Part shown: piece by piece, positions 15,055-29,700 of the stretch
Layout of the letters: every line of letters begins with the position of its first letter
Position numbering within the stretch: the stretch's first letter is position 1
Source of the DNA: Ifrita kowaldi
Taxonomy: Eukaryota > Chordata > Aves > Passeriformes > Cinclosomatidae
Reading direction: 5' to 3'
DNA length: 64,000 nucleotides
NCBI GenBank assembly: GCA_013398055.1
Contig: VZRS01006541.1
Location: 301,574 to 365,573, forward strand
The notes under the pieces: generated by a model
Database searches by the model: none
Told to the model about the DNA's origin: nothing
What the model saw: the letters and a program-made list of their open reading frames with translations, nothing else
Program-made: the position numbers and the translations under genes

Positions 15055-15478
15055 AACTGTAAGGAATGATAGGCTGACAGCAATCTCATGCAGCTCAACA
15101 AGGGCAAACAGAGATCTCTGCATCTGCAGGGGAATAACCCATGCAGCTCCTGTGCAGTCTGGGAAGGAGCTGGGGAGGAGAGGACATGGGGACCTGACAG
15201 GTGCATGATGAGCAGGAGTCTGCAAAAGGTCCTGGTAGCAGCGAGACAGAGCCTCATCAGGGCAGTGCTGCCACTTGTATGGCCAGCTCTAGAGATAAGA
15301 AAAAATGTTCTCACAAAGAAAGTGATTAATTCCAGGAGCAGGTTCTCCAGAGAAAATGCATCCTTGGAAATATTCAGAACTCAGCTGGCCATGGCCATGG
15401 GCAGGACTTTCTTTGAGCAGGACCTTGGATCTAAGGACTCTTCCTATCTAAATTATTCTGTGTTTCTATGCCAGAGAA
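15055..15478 (+). mobile_element. Old CR1 LINE, 3' end with internal deletion
   Basis: This is a degraded CR1 copy in sense orientation. The first half (about 15085-15240) matches the ORF2 C-terminal region: an 'aacaagggcaaa' (NKGK-like) start, a 'ctgcatctgcaggggaataa' (LHL.GNN-like) segment and a 'aaaaggtcctggta' (K.LV-like) segment. The second half (about 15290-15477) matches the end of ORF2 plus 3' UTR: 'atccttggaaatattcagaa', 'gccatgggcag', 'tttgagcaggaccttgga', then 'cctatctaaattattctgtg' and TTTCTATG. The middle of the ORF2 end is missing, so an internal deletion joined the two parts. A 133-codon frame (15088-15489) still reads through the relic by chance. It codes for no active protein, and the left boundary is approximate. 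Confidence 0.8.
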
Positions 15479-18400
15479 GACAAGCATAGACCACACCTTC
15501 CTGCTCCTAAAGGCAAAGCTCATCTTGTTCATTTCTCCATTTCACAGATCAGAAAAAATTCTAAAAATGAAACAAATACTGAAAGAAGGGACGGAGTGGT
15601 GATGATGGAAGAAGGGAATTGGGTTCTTTCTGGAAATATTCATAAGCAGCAATAGTCTCTTTGGATTATAAAAACTGCAGACTGGAGAAATATTATGTCA
15701 AGCAAACTGTTGGCAGAAACTGAAAATGTGAATTCTGCATGTTTGACATAATTTTATCTGTTTACATGAACTGAGCTCTATGATGAGCTATTTTTAACTG
15801 GTGAAAATGAACTTCAACAGCTTACAGGACAAATGACAAAGATGGGTCCAACTGTGCAGAGATAAGAATGAAAATCAGAAGGCTTGTCACAGACCTACTG
15901 CATGCTAAATATTTTCCATAAATGCTTTGAAAAACCTCAGATGGAAAATACTGTACAAATTTAATAGAATATTACTCATATTATTCTGCTTAGTACAAAT
16001 GCTCCTAGCAATAAAAGATGAGGAACACAACCCTGCTGTCACAAAATTTATATTAAGGAGAATTACCTATGAACAGAATCTTTTAAGAAAGCTGATCCTT
16101 AATGAGACTCTATCCTTCGTGCTATACCACATGATTAGTAACCACAGGAAAATAATCCTCCACCTGGCATATAAATGTGCAGGATGTTACAAATGGGTAT
16201 ACTAAACAACAAAAATGGACGGCAGACAAAGACACAAGAAGAATTTTAAAATAAAATGTGCCTGTACCAGTAGATTGTGGTTAGCTACTATTATCACTTT
16301 CCAGAAACTGTTGAGCCTTTCCAGTATCAGTCAGTCTATATTTAGATATGATTTTCATTTTATTGGAAAGCATAATCATCCTTTTAGTCTCTTATGTTCT
16401 GAAGACCACAACACCACCTCCCACAGTCTCCTGTGGCCATGGGCTCCCACTTAGTGCCTTTTACTGGAGCGCATGGATCTGCTTAGTCCCTCATTTTCAA
16501 GTTCAGAAGACATTGGGGCAACAGAGACTAGACAAACATGAAATGTGAATATCTTGTCTGTGATAATTAAATATGAATTTTAGGATTTCAGTGTTTGCTC
16601 TGGGATGAAGTTTTAAGACATTATGAGACCCCATATTTCTGTATTTGAGCTGTTTCAGACTATTTTTCCATGCTGCCTGCCTAACTTGTGCCACTTCCAG
16701 TCTGAATAACTGTTTCCTGCACTAATTCTAAATAAAGAGAAACTCATCCCACACAAGCTCAAAGCTAGTCAGGTGCTACTTTACATCGCTGCACGAATTT
16801 CTTTGACAAGGGTTAGCAATGTACAGAAACATGAGAAAAATATGAAGTTACAAAAGTTAAGGTATCACTACAATGATACCCTAAATTTTAAGTAACTTTC
16901 AGAAAAGAAGAAATAATTTGTGTTACACAACTCTTCCAAACTGACAAATTTCAGGAGTACAGTCACTGAATAGTCATATATTAAAACTGAGTGAAAAGGA
17001 ATAAAAATGAACAAATAGGAAATAATTTCTAATAAAAAGTTTTTGTTGACTATGTTTGCATCCCATTTTAATGTTTTGTTTGGGGTTTTTTGTTTGTTTT
17101 TTGAAGCTTTTAAGCAAATCAAGATTTGTGTTGGCTAACACCCAAGATTTTTTTGTTCACAAGAAGACTTTTTTTGGTGACTAAACAAAATTTATTTGAG
17201 TGAACTGCCAATTGCAGTTTATAAAGGTTAGTTACAAGAAAGAAAACAATGCTAGTCACTAAGCCTGGGTACAAAATCACAGCCATAATAAGGAATTATA
17301 GGAGACTAAATAATCCACACAGTGGGAATGTTTTATTTATTATTAAAAAATCTAAAAAAAAAAAAAAGGAAGCAAATTAATACAAGTTATGTATGTTTCC
17401 AGAAAATTCACTAATTAAATAAAAATGTTAGTCTCAACATGTTATTTTCATAATTTTTTTTCCCTTCACACCATCATATCTTCTCTTAAATTAGAAATGA
17501 AATTAATTTATATGCAAAGTCATGCACTAGATCAGCTGTGATGAGTAGCAAAGATATTATTACCAATTCCATCTTTTTGTTGCTATTTTTTCCTGCTACA
17601 TCCAAGTTACACATTAACTGTTAAGTTTTGCTTTCCAGTGTATTCTTCTTTAAATGTAAGGAGCTACTTGTCCTATTTCTGAAATTGAATGTTGTACAGG
17701 CACAAAACCCACTGATGCTGAGAAGATTTCGGGGCATTGTTCTATCCAGTATGAGAAATATTTCATTCTCTGCTAGACCAGATTATATCTGGTACATGCC
17801 TGGCTCCTAAGAACAGGAGGAGAGAAGGCTCCTGACCTTTCCTGGGCTCCCGTCAAAGGATTTAGGTACTGTAAGAATGAGCTCACTTTCTGAGGTCACC
17901 TGGCTGTTTCTTGCTCCTGTCCCAGCAAGGGTCAGCAGCAGAAAGAGAGCCCTGAGCTTGAAAAGAAAATGGGGGTTTGCTACCAGTTCTGCAGTGCCTA
18001 GGGAAAACAGGGAAAAACAGGTGGTAAGAAAGGAGATGTTCCAGACTTTTACAAAGCAGGGTTCACCCTCAGTGTGAGTCACTGAATGCTGGATACAGTC
18101 TAGTCTATTATTTGCTATGGCTCACACCTGAATGATGTTCTTGATACTTGTTTTGAGTCTGCATCATTTCTGTGGATGGTTTTAGAAGGCTCTGTTTTGA
18201 TTTGTGCTGCAGAATTTGAGCCACTAATCTTCAGCTACAGAAATGCCATTGCTGGGTTTGGATAAAAAAAGTACACATTTTTCTGCCTGGAGGAATATGT
18301 TTTCCTCTCCTATTTGATACCTGACATTGTTTCTGCTGAAATTTATTTGCTGTGATTTCTTCAGTAACTGATTTCCATGCCATGGGCTTTTTCTTTTTCT

Positions 18401-20499
18401 TCTTTTTGTGTTGTTTGTGTTGCTGTTTTGATTTGCTGCTCTCTCAGTTCTTCAAATCATGCTTACCAAGATATGAAAGAGTACAACTTTAAAGGAGGGA
18501 AAGCAGTGGCGGCCTCTCAAATCCTTTTAGATTCAATTTTCTGGGCAGTAGAGTAATACCTGTGCTTGGTGGGAAGTCTAGACATGCTTTTGATCTCTCT
18601 GGAGACAGAAAACCCTTTACAAGATTTGCATTGGATTTGCATTTTCATTTAATGATTTTCAAACTGAACATATATTTTTCTTAAATTAAGAAGGGAATTA
18701 TTTAGGTGTGTGCAGACATTTCCCCCTCAGACTCTTGTTTGTGCTTTGAAAAATTTCTCTAGAGTATTTAGTTCTGATACTGGCAAGGAAAAACAGAGTT
18801 GAACTCCGTGGCTGATGACTGGGTCAGTTTTTAGCAATGATTTCTAATACAAATATACATTATATATTCCATGTAACTTGCATATAACTTACATAAAAAT
18901 GTAAGATAATAATCATGCAGAATATAGAATGGAAGGGATCTTGACTTTGTATGTTTTGCATCCATTTGTGACTGCTCCTTGTAGACTATCAGCTCTCAAA
19001 ATAGCAGGACTGCAAGCAAAGAAGAGGGAAGTTGGAAGTGTGCTGCTTTCTGCTGTCTGGATTCTTAACCATTCAATCTCTTCAGTGTGTTTTATTTCCT
19101 TTCAGAACACAAAATATTCTTTAGGTCTTTTGGCATAGCTGGAGAAAGAATCAAAGTGATGATGAAAAGATGATACCTACTGCGTGGACTAAATCTATGT
19201 ACCATCTCCTGTTTGGGTATACGCCAGAATCACATCCAGGATGGAAAATGCAATTATACACCAAAGGAGAAATTAGGAAAACACATGACCTAAGGGTGTT
19301 CAGGAGAAGAACTTAAGTGGAAGATGGAAACCTGAGGGTATGTCTGATGTACCCTGAAGCATGGTTTGCCATCATCAGGGCAACTGGGAGAGCAAAGCTT
19401 GAAGTGAAAGGGGCAGAAGGAGCCAAACACAGTTGCCTTCTTTATAGTGTCTCTCAGGTGGGACCCTGAAGTGAATCAATCAGAATGTCTTGCTTGGAAG
19501 CGACTTGTAAACAAAGCAAAAACTTAGGCAAAAGCGCTGTACTCCTTCACGGAGTGAAGCTCTGCTGTGTGGGCGGCTAAGGACCTAGGAGTAAACTGTA
19601 GAGGTAGGTTATATACCAATATACATGCTAGGTGCACCCATTGGCATCCAATTAGACTTTGCTTTGGCTAACACAGTCTAGCACACAATTTCCTGCAGCA
19701 CAAAACAGCCCTGATTCCACGACAGATGGGTAATTCTGGTATCGTGAAATCTGCACACAAACTCTGAAATAAAACCTTAAATAAAGCTGAAATGGCCACT
19801 AAGGATTTAAATTGCAGCTTGTGAAGGATCTCATCATGTAGCAGAGAAGTGCCAATAATAATTTATTTCTCTGAAGCCCTGCTGTGACCTCACCTGCAAC
19901 AATTGTGTGCAGTTCAAAGCAGCCCCAAAACAGAATGATACCATCAGGAGTGTCAAAGAGAGCAACAGGAAGTGTTATGAAGATAGACAGATGGATTAAA
20001 AGAGGTGATGTGGAAAGAAAGAAATTAGAAGAGGCTGCCTATGTGACAATAAGGTTAAAAGAGGGAAAAGATGGATCACCACTAGGACCAGCATGTTGCA
20101 TTGCTTTTAGATTGGGAGTTTTGTGCTGAATGTCAAGAAAAAAATCCTTGGCAATATTTCTTAGGGAGGCCTATAGGAGTATTTCCACTCTGCTCCAACC
20201 CACCCTTAAAATTGCACTAATAAATATTGCAGTGATGTTTTGCATTTGTAGCATAATAAGGACCAAAAAATGTTTCCACAACAGAAGACATATTGCTCTG
20301 GGCCCTTCCCCACCCTAATTTCCATATGGAAAATAAAAAGATAAATACTAACACTACATCCTCTCTGGACAAAATCAGCCAAATTATGCTTTCATAAATA
20401 CTAGGTCAGTGAAGTCCATGCACACAGCCAAAAGCTGATTTGACCCATAGTGTGATATACAAGTAAAGGAAATAGTAGCTGGACATTTATACCCCTTAA
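15479..20499. other. Non-coding unique sequence, no gene recognised
   Basis: AT-rich sequence without recognisable genes or repeats. Open frames reach only about 92 codons (15927-16205 +, 17807-18082 -) and show no domain. Homopolymer A and T runs of 10-13 bases occur, for example near 17344, without a mobile element attached. A short inverted repeat, CTTCAC-GGA-GTGAAG, lies at 19545-19559. A region near 19880-20110 has faint resemblance to a CR1 ORF2 fragment, but not enough to call. Confidence 0.65.
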
Positions 20500-20780
20500 T
20501 GAGGTGATATTTAATAGTCCATGAGCATTTCTGGTCACCTCAGTATAGTGAGGTCATTGTAGAAAGGAAATGCAGCAGGGGGCAATCAGTATTTTATACT
20601 ATAGAGACTTAATAGTTTCATTTTTCTTCCCAAACATTTGCGCATGTAGGGCTATGTTAAAAGGGAAAAAGAGAATTGGAGGAGCACTGAAGTATACAAA
20701 GACTGCCACCTATTTAAATTCCAGTCAGAGGTAAGAGCACAGGTTTGGCACTAATAGAAGGTGAATAAAAGTTTAAAACA
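20500..20780 (+). mobile_element. Possible ancient CR1/L3-type LINE relic
   Basis: Weak call. The segment 'tttctggtcacctcagtata' (about 20528-20550) resembles the coding motif for a 'FWSP..Y' stretch found near the end of ORF2 in old CR1/L3 elements. It is followed at the expected spacing by a 'gcagggggcaatcag' segment (Q.R.AT-like). After an insertion-like AT stretch comes 'actgaagtatacaaag' (about 20687-20702), which resembles the 'EVYK' motif of the same families. The order and sense direction are consistent, but divergence is high, frames are broken and no 3' tail is visible. It could be coincidence. Confidence 0.35.
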
Positions 20781-23700
20781 ATTAATTCACTATGATTTTT
20801 AAAGTGTGGTTATTAAAAATGGCTGCAGTCAGTTTGAATTAGATTACTAATGATTGGAAATGGTATATTAAAAGCTACTCATATCAGTGCTTTCCAAACA
20901 ACTTTGTTCCACACATAGTGCAATAGCATTTTGTTATGGGTTCTATGTGCCTCTTTCAATCCAAATTTAAGGATTTCTGGGGACTACAAGGGCTGAAATC
21001 CAGTTTAAATTGCTGTCCTTTGGAACACACTCTTAATTCTCAGGAAAAAAATGAAATGTTTTTGGTTTTGTTGCAGCTGCCTCCCACTCTCACCCGCCCC
21101 CTTGGGCGCAGAAATCCATAAACACAGTACCACAGGCACATTCTCATGTTCTCTTCCCTTGGCTGAGGACAGAAAAAATAGGCTGAAGCAGCATCCTGAA
21201 ATCTGCAGCCATGCATTGCCTGTCTGCATCTGTACTAAATTCTAGAGCAGATTTTAAACTTCTTGCAAATTACGGGGCAGTTATGTAGAAAGAGCTTAAT
21301 TATTTATTATTTTATGACATAAGTAGATTAGGTTTTAATATTAAATCAATCTTTCTGTTTGCTTTCACTGGCTTGCTTTAGTGAGGACCACTTTGCTGTC
21401 CCTATGGATTGTTTTCTTTTGTTCTGGCAGATATTCTGTTTTTTTTTGAAGATGGTATTGATTTCAGTGCAGAGGTTTCCCTTCCATTGCTTTAAATGCA
21501 TTGTGTTCTTTACAAGTTCAGCATCAACAGCTGCTGGTTATTTGCAAGCTGGTGTCTGGAGAGGATGAAAAACTTCTTGCTACACTGTAGAGAGACAGTC
21601 TCACATCATCATTTTTGCCCTTGCAAATTAGATGCTCAAGTATTGCAGGTTTTAGAGTCTTATTAGGAAAACTAAAAGCCAGTATTTTTAACCTTTAGTT
21701 TACCATGTCAATAATAAGATGTGTGCTATAGCAGCTATCTATTCATGCATTATCTGTAAGTACAAAAAACCAAGCCTTTTGCTTCAAATGGATCGAAGTG
21801 GTCTTGTGACTGACGCTAACCACACTTTATAACAGAACAGTGACAGAAGTAAAAGTAACAGAAAGCAGATAAACACATATAAAACCCTGCTGTCAGTCAT
21901 CCAAAGCAAACTATTCACTTAGAAACTGAAAGGGGATCAAGTATTTACCATTTAAAGAAAGGAAAAGAAAGAGAAGGGGGACAGAGAGAGAAACGTGAAG
22001 ATCAGCACTATGTTTCACATGAACATGCCTTCTGATACTGAGGTCACAAGGTTCAGATGAGATTCAGAACATTTGTTTGAAAATTGGATTATTTGAAGAT
22101 TCAACCATTGAGGTGATTTGTTTTGTGTAAGCTGAATATTTAGCCCAATTAAAAAAAAAAATCTAAGGTCTATTATTCACACTCCAAGCTGAAAATTATG
22201 TCAGGGCTATGGTAAACGTAATGTTTTTTCACATTGTCATCTTTATGTCTATCTCCAGGGTTTTAAAAAGTAAAAATTAAGTCATGTCAATTTTGTGTGA
22301 AGCACTGGGATTAAAATGAATTATGTTCCCTGAGAGGAGACACTTTTAAGGAATATGTTTTATGATGACTATAAGATTATACATATATTTCACAAGATGG
22401 TATCTCTATCACTATCCTATGGCTAATATTATTCAAAATAATTAAAATTTATTTCTTATGGTAAAACATCCAGCAGATATATTTTTTAAAATCATTTGTT
22501 GTTTTAATTGCTATGTTTACCCATTTGAATGCAACAATGTATAAAATAAGACCTTTTACAAATATGTATACATTCCTCACTTAGATTAATGAGAAACCAT
22601 TTTTTTCTTAAACATGAGGGGTTTGTCAGTATCCTGTCTCACAGGTACTTCACATGACATTGTATATTTTATATATTGCATCAATTAGGTAGTTTTCAGA
22701 AAAAAAGTACAGATAAAAAGTCTGTACATATATCTAATTGCTCTTCTGAGGCAAATTAAATACTTGAAAATAGAGGTATATGGGCTGTGACCAGGCAGCT
22801 GTCCCTAGTGAGCTCTGTTTAATTTTGGGGGATCGCAATGTAAAAGGAAAAATGCCAAGGGAAAAAAAGATATAAATAAAAAAAAAAATTCATCTTCCAT
22901 CAGAGAAAATTATGAAAGTCATAGTTTTCAGTTATGCAAATTCCTGTCTAGCAGTCGCTTTAATGCTCTGATTTTTGTGTTAATAAACATGAGCTTTTTT
23001 TTCAGATAAAATAGATTTTCTCATTTGAAGAAGGTACTTGGATTAAATAGTTGAAAGCAGGGAAGATACTGGAGAATATTCAATCATCCTTTGATTCATA
23101 GAGTAGTTATTCTTATTAGTCTGGAAAGGCTTCAGATTATTCATTCTATTTTGTTGCGCTATATGAAGTCTGCATTTGATTGCTAATACTTGATGAGTGT
23201 TTTATGTAATTAAAAATCCTGGATGTTGTACAGAACAATGAAATATGCATAATTTCACTTTGTCTTTTTTTTTTCCCTAACTCAAAGCTGTTCATACTTT
23301 GTAATTTAGGAGAGGTAAAATGGTCTCTTAATGTGTCAATGACAAACAACCCCTGAACTTCTGGTTTTATTTCCCATTTGAGCCCATAAGCAATCTTTCA
23401 TCAGTTTCATCAGATAAAACTGTCCTCCTGATATAGCCTGATTCAGTGCTGAAGCATGTTAACAGCTTGAATCGGCTTGAATCCCCTAATTCCACAATTG
23501 GAAAAACTGATATTTAAAGGTCTACTTCTTCAATAAGGTATTTAGTCTGGAGAGTTAAGTCCAGGTTGGCCTCTAGCCCAGAAGGGTTCTGGTATCTGTC
23601 TCTGCCATCATGATACCATATTTGAACCTTCACGGTCCCCCACACTAAATTCATCCTTAGCAGACACAAAACCTGATGGCAAGGGATGGCAAAGGACAGC

Positions 23701-26700
23701 ATACAGATAAACACTGGGTTTGACAGCAAGTTATTCTCTCAGCTCCTATGACAGCCCTGGGGCAGAAGCCTGGAAGCTTGTCCCTTCCTGCCCTGCCACA
23801 GAGCAGCATCCCCAGCGTGGTGACCTCCAGTGCAAGGAGAGAGGTGAGAGCAGGCTGTGACTGGTGCTACAGGAGCCTCCCAACCTATATTTTCTTCCCC
23901 TTCCCCAAAACCCACCTCATTCAGAAGTGTCTTGCAGAGAATGCAGGATGTGGTGAGAATGATTTCTTTGACCCCAATCCCTACACAGCTTCCTAGAAAC
24001 CATCTTTCTTCAGGGCTCTGGATTGAAGTTTTTCTTTTTGATGGTTTAATCTTCATACAGGGTCCATGCATGAGGCACTGTTGGTATTCATCTTTAGTTG
24101 AAAGTATTCAATACAAGCAAGAATGTTTTAGAGTTGCAATAAAGATCCTGAAACACATAATTGCTATTCTGGGGAAAAAACCTGCTTGTGTTCATGAGTA
24201 TGGTCAGTAATCACAATCTTGATGGAAAGCAATACTGAAAATCAAAATATATTAGAGGCAAGAAGTGGAAAGAATAGATAAGATATAAATTTTATGTGTC
24301 CAGTATCATATCTCCAGCAGCGACCTGGAATAAATGTGAACACTTCATATCCAAAATTTTTTCTAGCAGCAGTAGTGAATGTCAACTTGACAGTAACTTG
24401 GGCTTATTTTCACAGTGTGAAAATCAAAATGTGTGTGACATGATGCGAAAGTATGGCATAAAAGCATGGGAGATTGACTAAGGATTAAATGCTTGATGAG
24501 CGGTCCTGGAGAGCTAACTAGAGCAGCAGAAGAAAAACTGAATACAGTTTTCACGAGGTACTCACTAGAATCAATATTGCCTTTTGAGAAGGGTCCCATA
24601 ATCTTTTTAAACTGGCCATTTTGCTTCTGGAAACAATTCCACAGGTCATGGTACTGAAGAACCTGTGAGCTAACCTGTGAGTATTAGCAACACACAGGAC
24701 TAGGACCTGGGAATGAACTGCAGAAATAATGGCAGCATGGCTTTGTGGTGCCCAGACGAAAACTAGGACTAGTCAAGAGTCAGCTTAGGACTTCTCATCA
24801 GTGTGCAGTAAACTCAGTTTTGCCTCTCCAGTTATGAGGGCAGCATTTAATATTTTGGGTGTGGTTTGCCCCCCAGGTACAGAAATCTGGAAGATGGCTA
24901 TCTATAGTGAGTAGTTTCCTCTTCATTGCCTCTGGGGAGCAATAAGCACTTTGGGAGCGAGTAACTATTCCGTAAACCAGTGAGACAGAGCTGCCTGTTG
25001 AAAGGAAGCACTGCATTGGCTGGACCCAGCAAACCCCCCTTGGCATTCATGGGAGGAACTGCAAGCTGGGCAGGCTGGAATGCTGCTTCAGTTTCTATTA
25101 ACTGTATTGTTCAACTAACTAAAATAATATGTGTTTCCAGGAGGTAGAATGTGTGACTGCTTTAACTGGCATAAAGTTGCCTCTCGCTGAATAGCAATTG
25201 TTGAGAAAGGAACAAAGAAACAAAGTTGAAATGTATAATCTTTTCCATTTAGAAAAGCATTGCAATTGCAGACACACACAGAATGCAATAACATATTTTA
25301 TGTTTGCTACTCACTGTCTCAAAGCAGTTTAAACAGCCAAAGGAAATGAGAGAACCAGAAAGATTTACAGTATGTGTTGATATTCTTGCTGCAGGCAAAG
25401 AGATGTAGCAAATTTGGCTTAGACAGTTCTGAAGGGAATCCTTTTGTAGAAGTCTAGGCACACCATATTTTATTTTATTTCACTGTGCTTCTGTGCATAC
25501 AGCATGGAAAAGAAAAAAAAAGAGAAGGCAAGATTTCAAGCATAATTGCATATAATTTTAATTAAAAATGATAAAGATTTTTCCTTTCCATAACTTTATT
25601 TTCACAAAGTTTCTTGGTAGAGAAAAGAATTGGTAAATAAGAGTTACTGATAAGATGCACAGTAAATGAGATTATTTCTTCTTTTGGGATGGGTTTAGGG
25701 ACATCATCTGAGCTTCCATTTAAAAATCTACACATGAGGAAACTACTGTTCCCTTATTGCTGTCATTCCACACTTCTGCGGAGTACTCCACTTTCAATAT
25801 GGGAATAACAACAGGAAGCCCCAAAACTTTTAACCCAAGAGAAGATAAAGTAAATGCTTGTATTGATCAACTATTAAAATGAGAAAAATATAAAAACCAA
25901 ACCCATTCCTCATGCATAAATGTTCCACAAATGCCAGTATAAATATTCCTTTTATAATCTTACAGGGTCAAGCATATTTGAAAATTTTCAAGGGTTTAAC
26001 ATTCTTAATTATTCCTGTGGAGCAACTCTTTTAAAAACTGCAATGGCATTACATTACAAAAAACACACACAAGTTACAAAAAGTCTGTGAGAAAACAACT
26101 TTTGAATTGGAATTATCTCAAACCCCATATAAATCTAATTTTGTTTCTGAGACCCCTTTTTTCTTGCCTAATATTTCAAGACTCTTGTAAACTGTCAAGT
26201 GGGAAAGACTGATATGGATGCATATAACATTTAAGTTAACCACACACACTTCAAATATCTGTCTTGGCCAAACAGCCAAGTTCCTTTGGTCCCCTTGAGG
26301 GTCTCCTAAGGCAGCTGGATAATTACTCCATGCAAGCAGAAGGCTGCATTGGGGCAGAGGTGTGCGCTCAACCTGAATAACACATTTCCCTTCAAGTGGA
26401 TCTGAGTGTCTGCAGAGCCCTTCACAGCTACAGAAGTGAGCTACAGACTGTACAAGTTTGTCTGGTCTCCTTTCCTTTCCCACACACTTTCCTTGTTTTT
26501 TTAGTGTTTCATATGATTGTCACATTTGTAAGAATTCCGTTTGACTTCTCTTCCACCAAAGCACTTGGATGAGTTTTCCAACATAACCGTAGGAAGAGGA
26601 AGGGAGAGCCCCAAGGAATCCTGCAGAATGTCTGCCCTCAAAAAACTCACAAACACTTTCATGGTCAGGAGACAGTCATGCATTTATGAATGAGCACATT

Positions 26701-29700
26701 TTCACCATCTCGCAGTGCAAAGTCAGCTACAATCATTGTGACGATCAATAACTTATCACAACAAAGGCCATGAGGGTACCCTGCCCTTCAACCTCATCAC
26801 ATTTCTACAAAAAGTGATCATGAACAGTAATGCCAGCATCCTGCTTTCTCAACCTCTTTGAGAAGACTGAAGGTTACTGCATTTTCTTCTTGTGCTTAGG
26901 TAAGCACCTGTCCTGCACCTGTGCTTCCTCTCACATCCACTTCATGATTTATTCTTGTTAGCCTACATCAGACAGTTCCTTGCCAAGCACCACTTTTGCA
27001 GCTCAGTGGAGCTACAATCTCCTCTCTCTTTTCTTGTTCTAGATGGGGTAAATTCTGAAACATATCCATGGATCACTGTCTCCAACTTGCTCATTTGGTG
27101 TTCTCTCAGAAATATTTCCTGTGGAGATAAATAGAGGAGAAATGTTTCATTTCTTCTAAATTTGACTGAGGTCTGGCTTACAGAACTTTAGAAGGATCAT
27201 TTAGAAACAAAATTTTCTGCAAATATTCTGTAAATATTTTTCAAAAACTAAGTCACTGAAAATGCATTGTCCTTCAAAAATGTTACAATAATACCAATTG
27301 GATCACTAAAGCATGAAAATGAGGAAAGTATAGCTCTGGGCTTGTTCTGGTTGCCAGCATTTCCTCTGGGCCCTTGAACCCTGTGGGTGCCACCTCAGCT
27401 AGAAGCTCCTCAAGACGCCTTTTTTTTTAACTCTGCTAATGATGGATTTCACAGCTGGACAGTTTCTCTAGTGGTGATATCTCAATTAGCAAATTCCAAC
27501 TGTGAATAACAACATCTAGGTATGGGATTTGAGCTTCTTAACCAAGTGTTTGTCTCTTCTAGAGCTTTCTCCATTTTACAGATTCCAAATCTCTGGACCA
27601 TCACTTCATCCTGTGTTATACACACATGTCTAAAGTTAGTTTTAGCTGAATCAAAAAAAGGAGCTGTGAATAGGGAGAGGGTGTATTATCATCTCAGCTG
27701 GATCTATTTTACAGTCCCCTAAGTGCTGTCACTTCCAACAGTGCAGGTTCAGTACTGATGAACCCAGTGTGAGGTAAGTGCTAGATCTTTTAATTGGGCA
27801 GGGGGGTTCAATCCAGCACTCCCTTAATACTGGAAGCTCTTTGATAAATAGCAATAGGTTTGTCACTTAAGCTAAAGCAACACCTTTCAGTGCCTCTTCT
27901 TTTGTTGGATTAGGCCTTCATTATAAATACTACTCTCCCCCAAAAGATGAGAAGAGGTGAAGTGTTGAAAACTGAATGTGTTTTTGCTAACATAAGCAAC
28001 CATCTAAAGATGTGCTGCAGCTGCTCGCATGGCAGTCACAGGTTGAAAGTATATCCTTTCATCACAGGAGCATCTTCAAGCTGAGCACACAGCTCTTCTT
28101 TTGACACTAGGCACTTCTTCACAGAGACACCTGCTTTGTCTTCAATCAGCCTTCAACAGAAGACTGAGAAGTGTTTTAGGTTAGAAATATACAGTGCAGT
28201 AGCTCCTCACAAATGGCAAAGTGGCTGATGAGCTAGTAGTAATGGTCATGAAATATGCATGTGGACAATGAGTGCTGAGTGGGAATGTAAGCTCTTAAGG
28301 TCCCTATTTCATTTAGGCTATTGTAAATCCATAATGGTTTCTTCAGAATTATCTGGATTTGTAATACAGGGTAGCAGAGAATAAAGCATCCTTAATTCCT
28401 GTGAATGCAAATGACATTGGAGTGGAGTCTATTATTTCAGCATTAATATTGATGCATTTGATTTTTCACCCTCATGACTAAGCTTTACTGCTACCTAAAT
28501 AGAAAAGCTAAAAAGAAATTAAATATTTTCTTACTGTCCATAAAATACTTTTTATTTTAGTCTTGACTATCTGATTTGACCACTGCAGTGTTCATGACAC
28601 CACATCTAATCACACTTACATTCTCACAGCACAATGAAAGGAAAAAAACACTTTAAAAATCAAAGACATGATCAGGACATGAAGAGATAAATTAAAATTT
28701 AAACGATATCAGGAAGCACAGTAATGCTCAGATGATTGTGGAGTAGAAAATCTTAAAATAGTTCTGATACTGATTTCACAAGTATTTTATGTATGGTGTG
28801 GAATCAGACCTACGCTCGTGTTTTGGATGTGCTGCTCTGTGTCCCTCAGCAGGCTCCGTCTGTGTCCCTCTCTTGCGTGAAAGTCCTTCACTGCTGCAAA
28901 GAATTTCCCTCCCTACCAGATCCCTCAAACCATCCTGAGAGTTGTGGAACTAATTGAAGGAAGAAACTTTCTTTAAATTGGCCTCCTTTATGTATCTGCC
29001 CTTTCCTTTCTGGCTCACAGGAACAGGGATCCCAGAGAATGACCAGCATTACTAAGGAGGTGGGAGAGTTATAATAAGGATTCAGATCACCTCACGTAGA
29101 TCCATCAGCAGTAACATCGAAATAATTCACAGGTTTGTATTGCCACATATTTTCTTTCATCCTGTTGCTAATGTAGTTAACATTAATTATGATGCTTTTT
29201 TACACTACAATGACAATTAGCTGTCCTTTTTAGAGTTTAGGAAATCAGGAGTAATTTAGTATGCTGTTGAAGATGTCATCAATCTACATGCACCTCCATA
29301 CAGCCTGACCTCACTTGTTCATTTTTGGAATACGATTACCTTCTAGTTCTTTTGATTCAGCACCCAACTGGATAACACAAATTTATTCAAAGAGGTGAGA
29401 AAAAGGAAATGATTGTGTTAATTCTTCACTGCCATTTGTTTGTGGTCTATCACAAAATGACACCTGTGTGACCTTTTCACTCATACCAGCCTAGAAGGAA
29501 CTGGCTAGTAGGAAGGAGCTAACTCACCAGCCTTGGCACAGCACTGTCATGTACACCTTTCAGAATGATGCTATTGCCTCTGTAAGGCAGTAGTAGTAGT
29601 TTTGGTTCAAATTATGAAATCTTTGTCTGCAAAGTAATTTGGTTTTTTTGAAGGTGACGTTCTTTATTAGCATACTTTAGTTCAATTAATATTTATAACA

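Noticed and set aside
19880..20110. Possible CR1 ORF2 fragment ('aattgtgtgcagttcaaagc')
   Set aside because: A single short motif without the neighbouring blocks in order; too weak to call.
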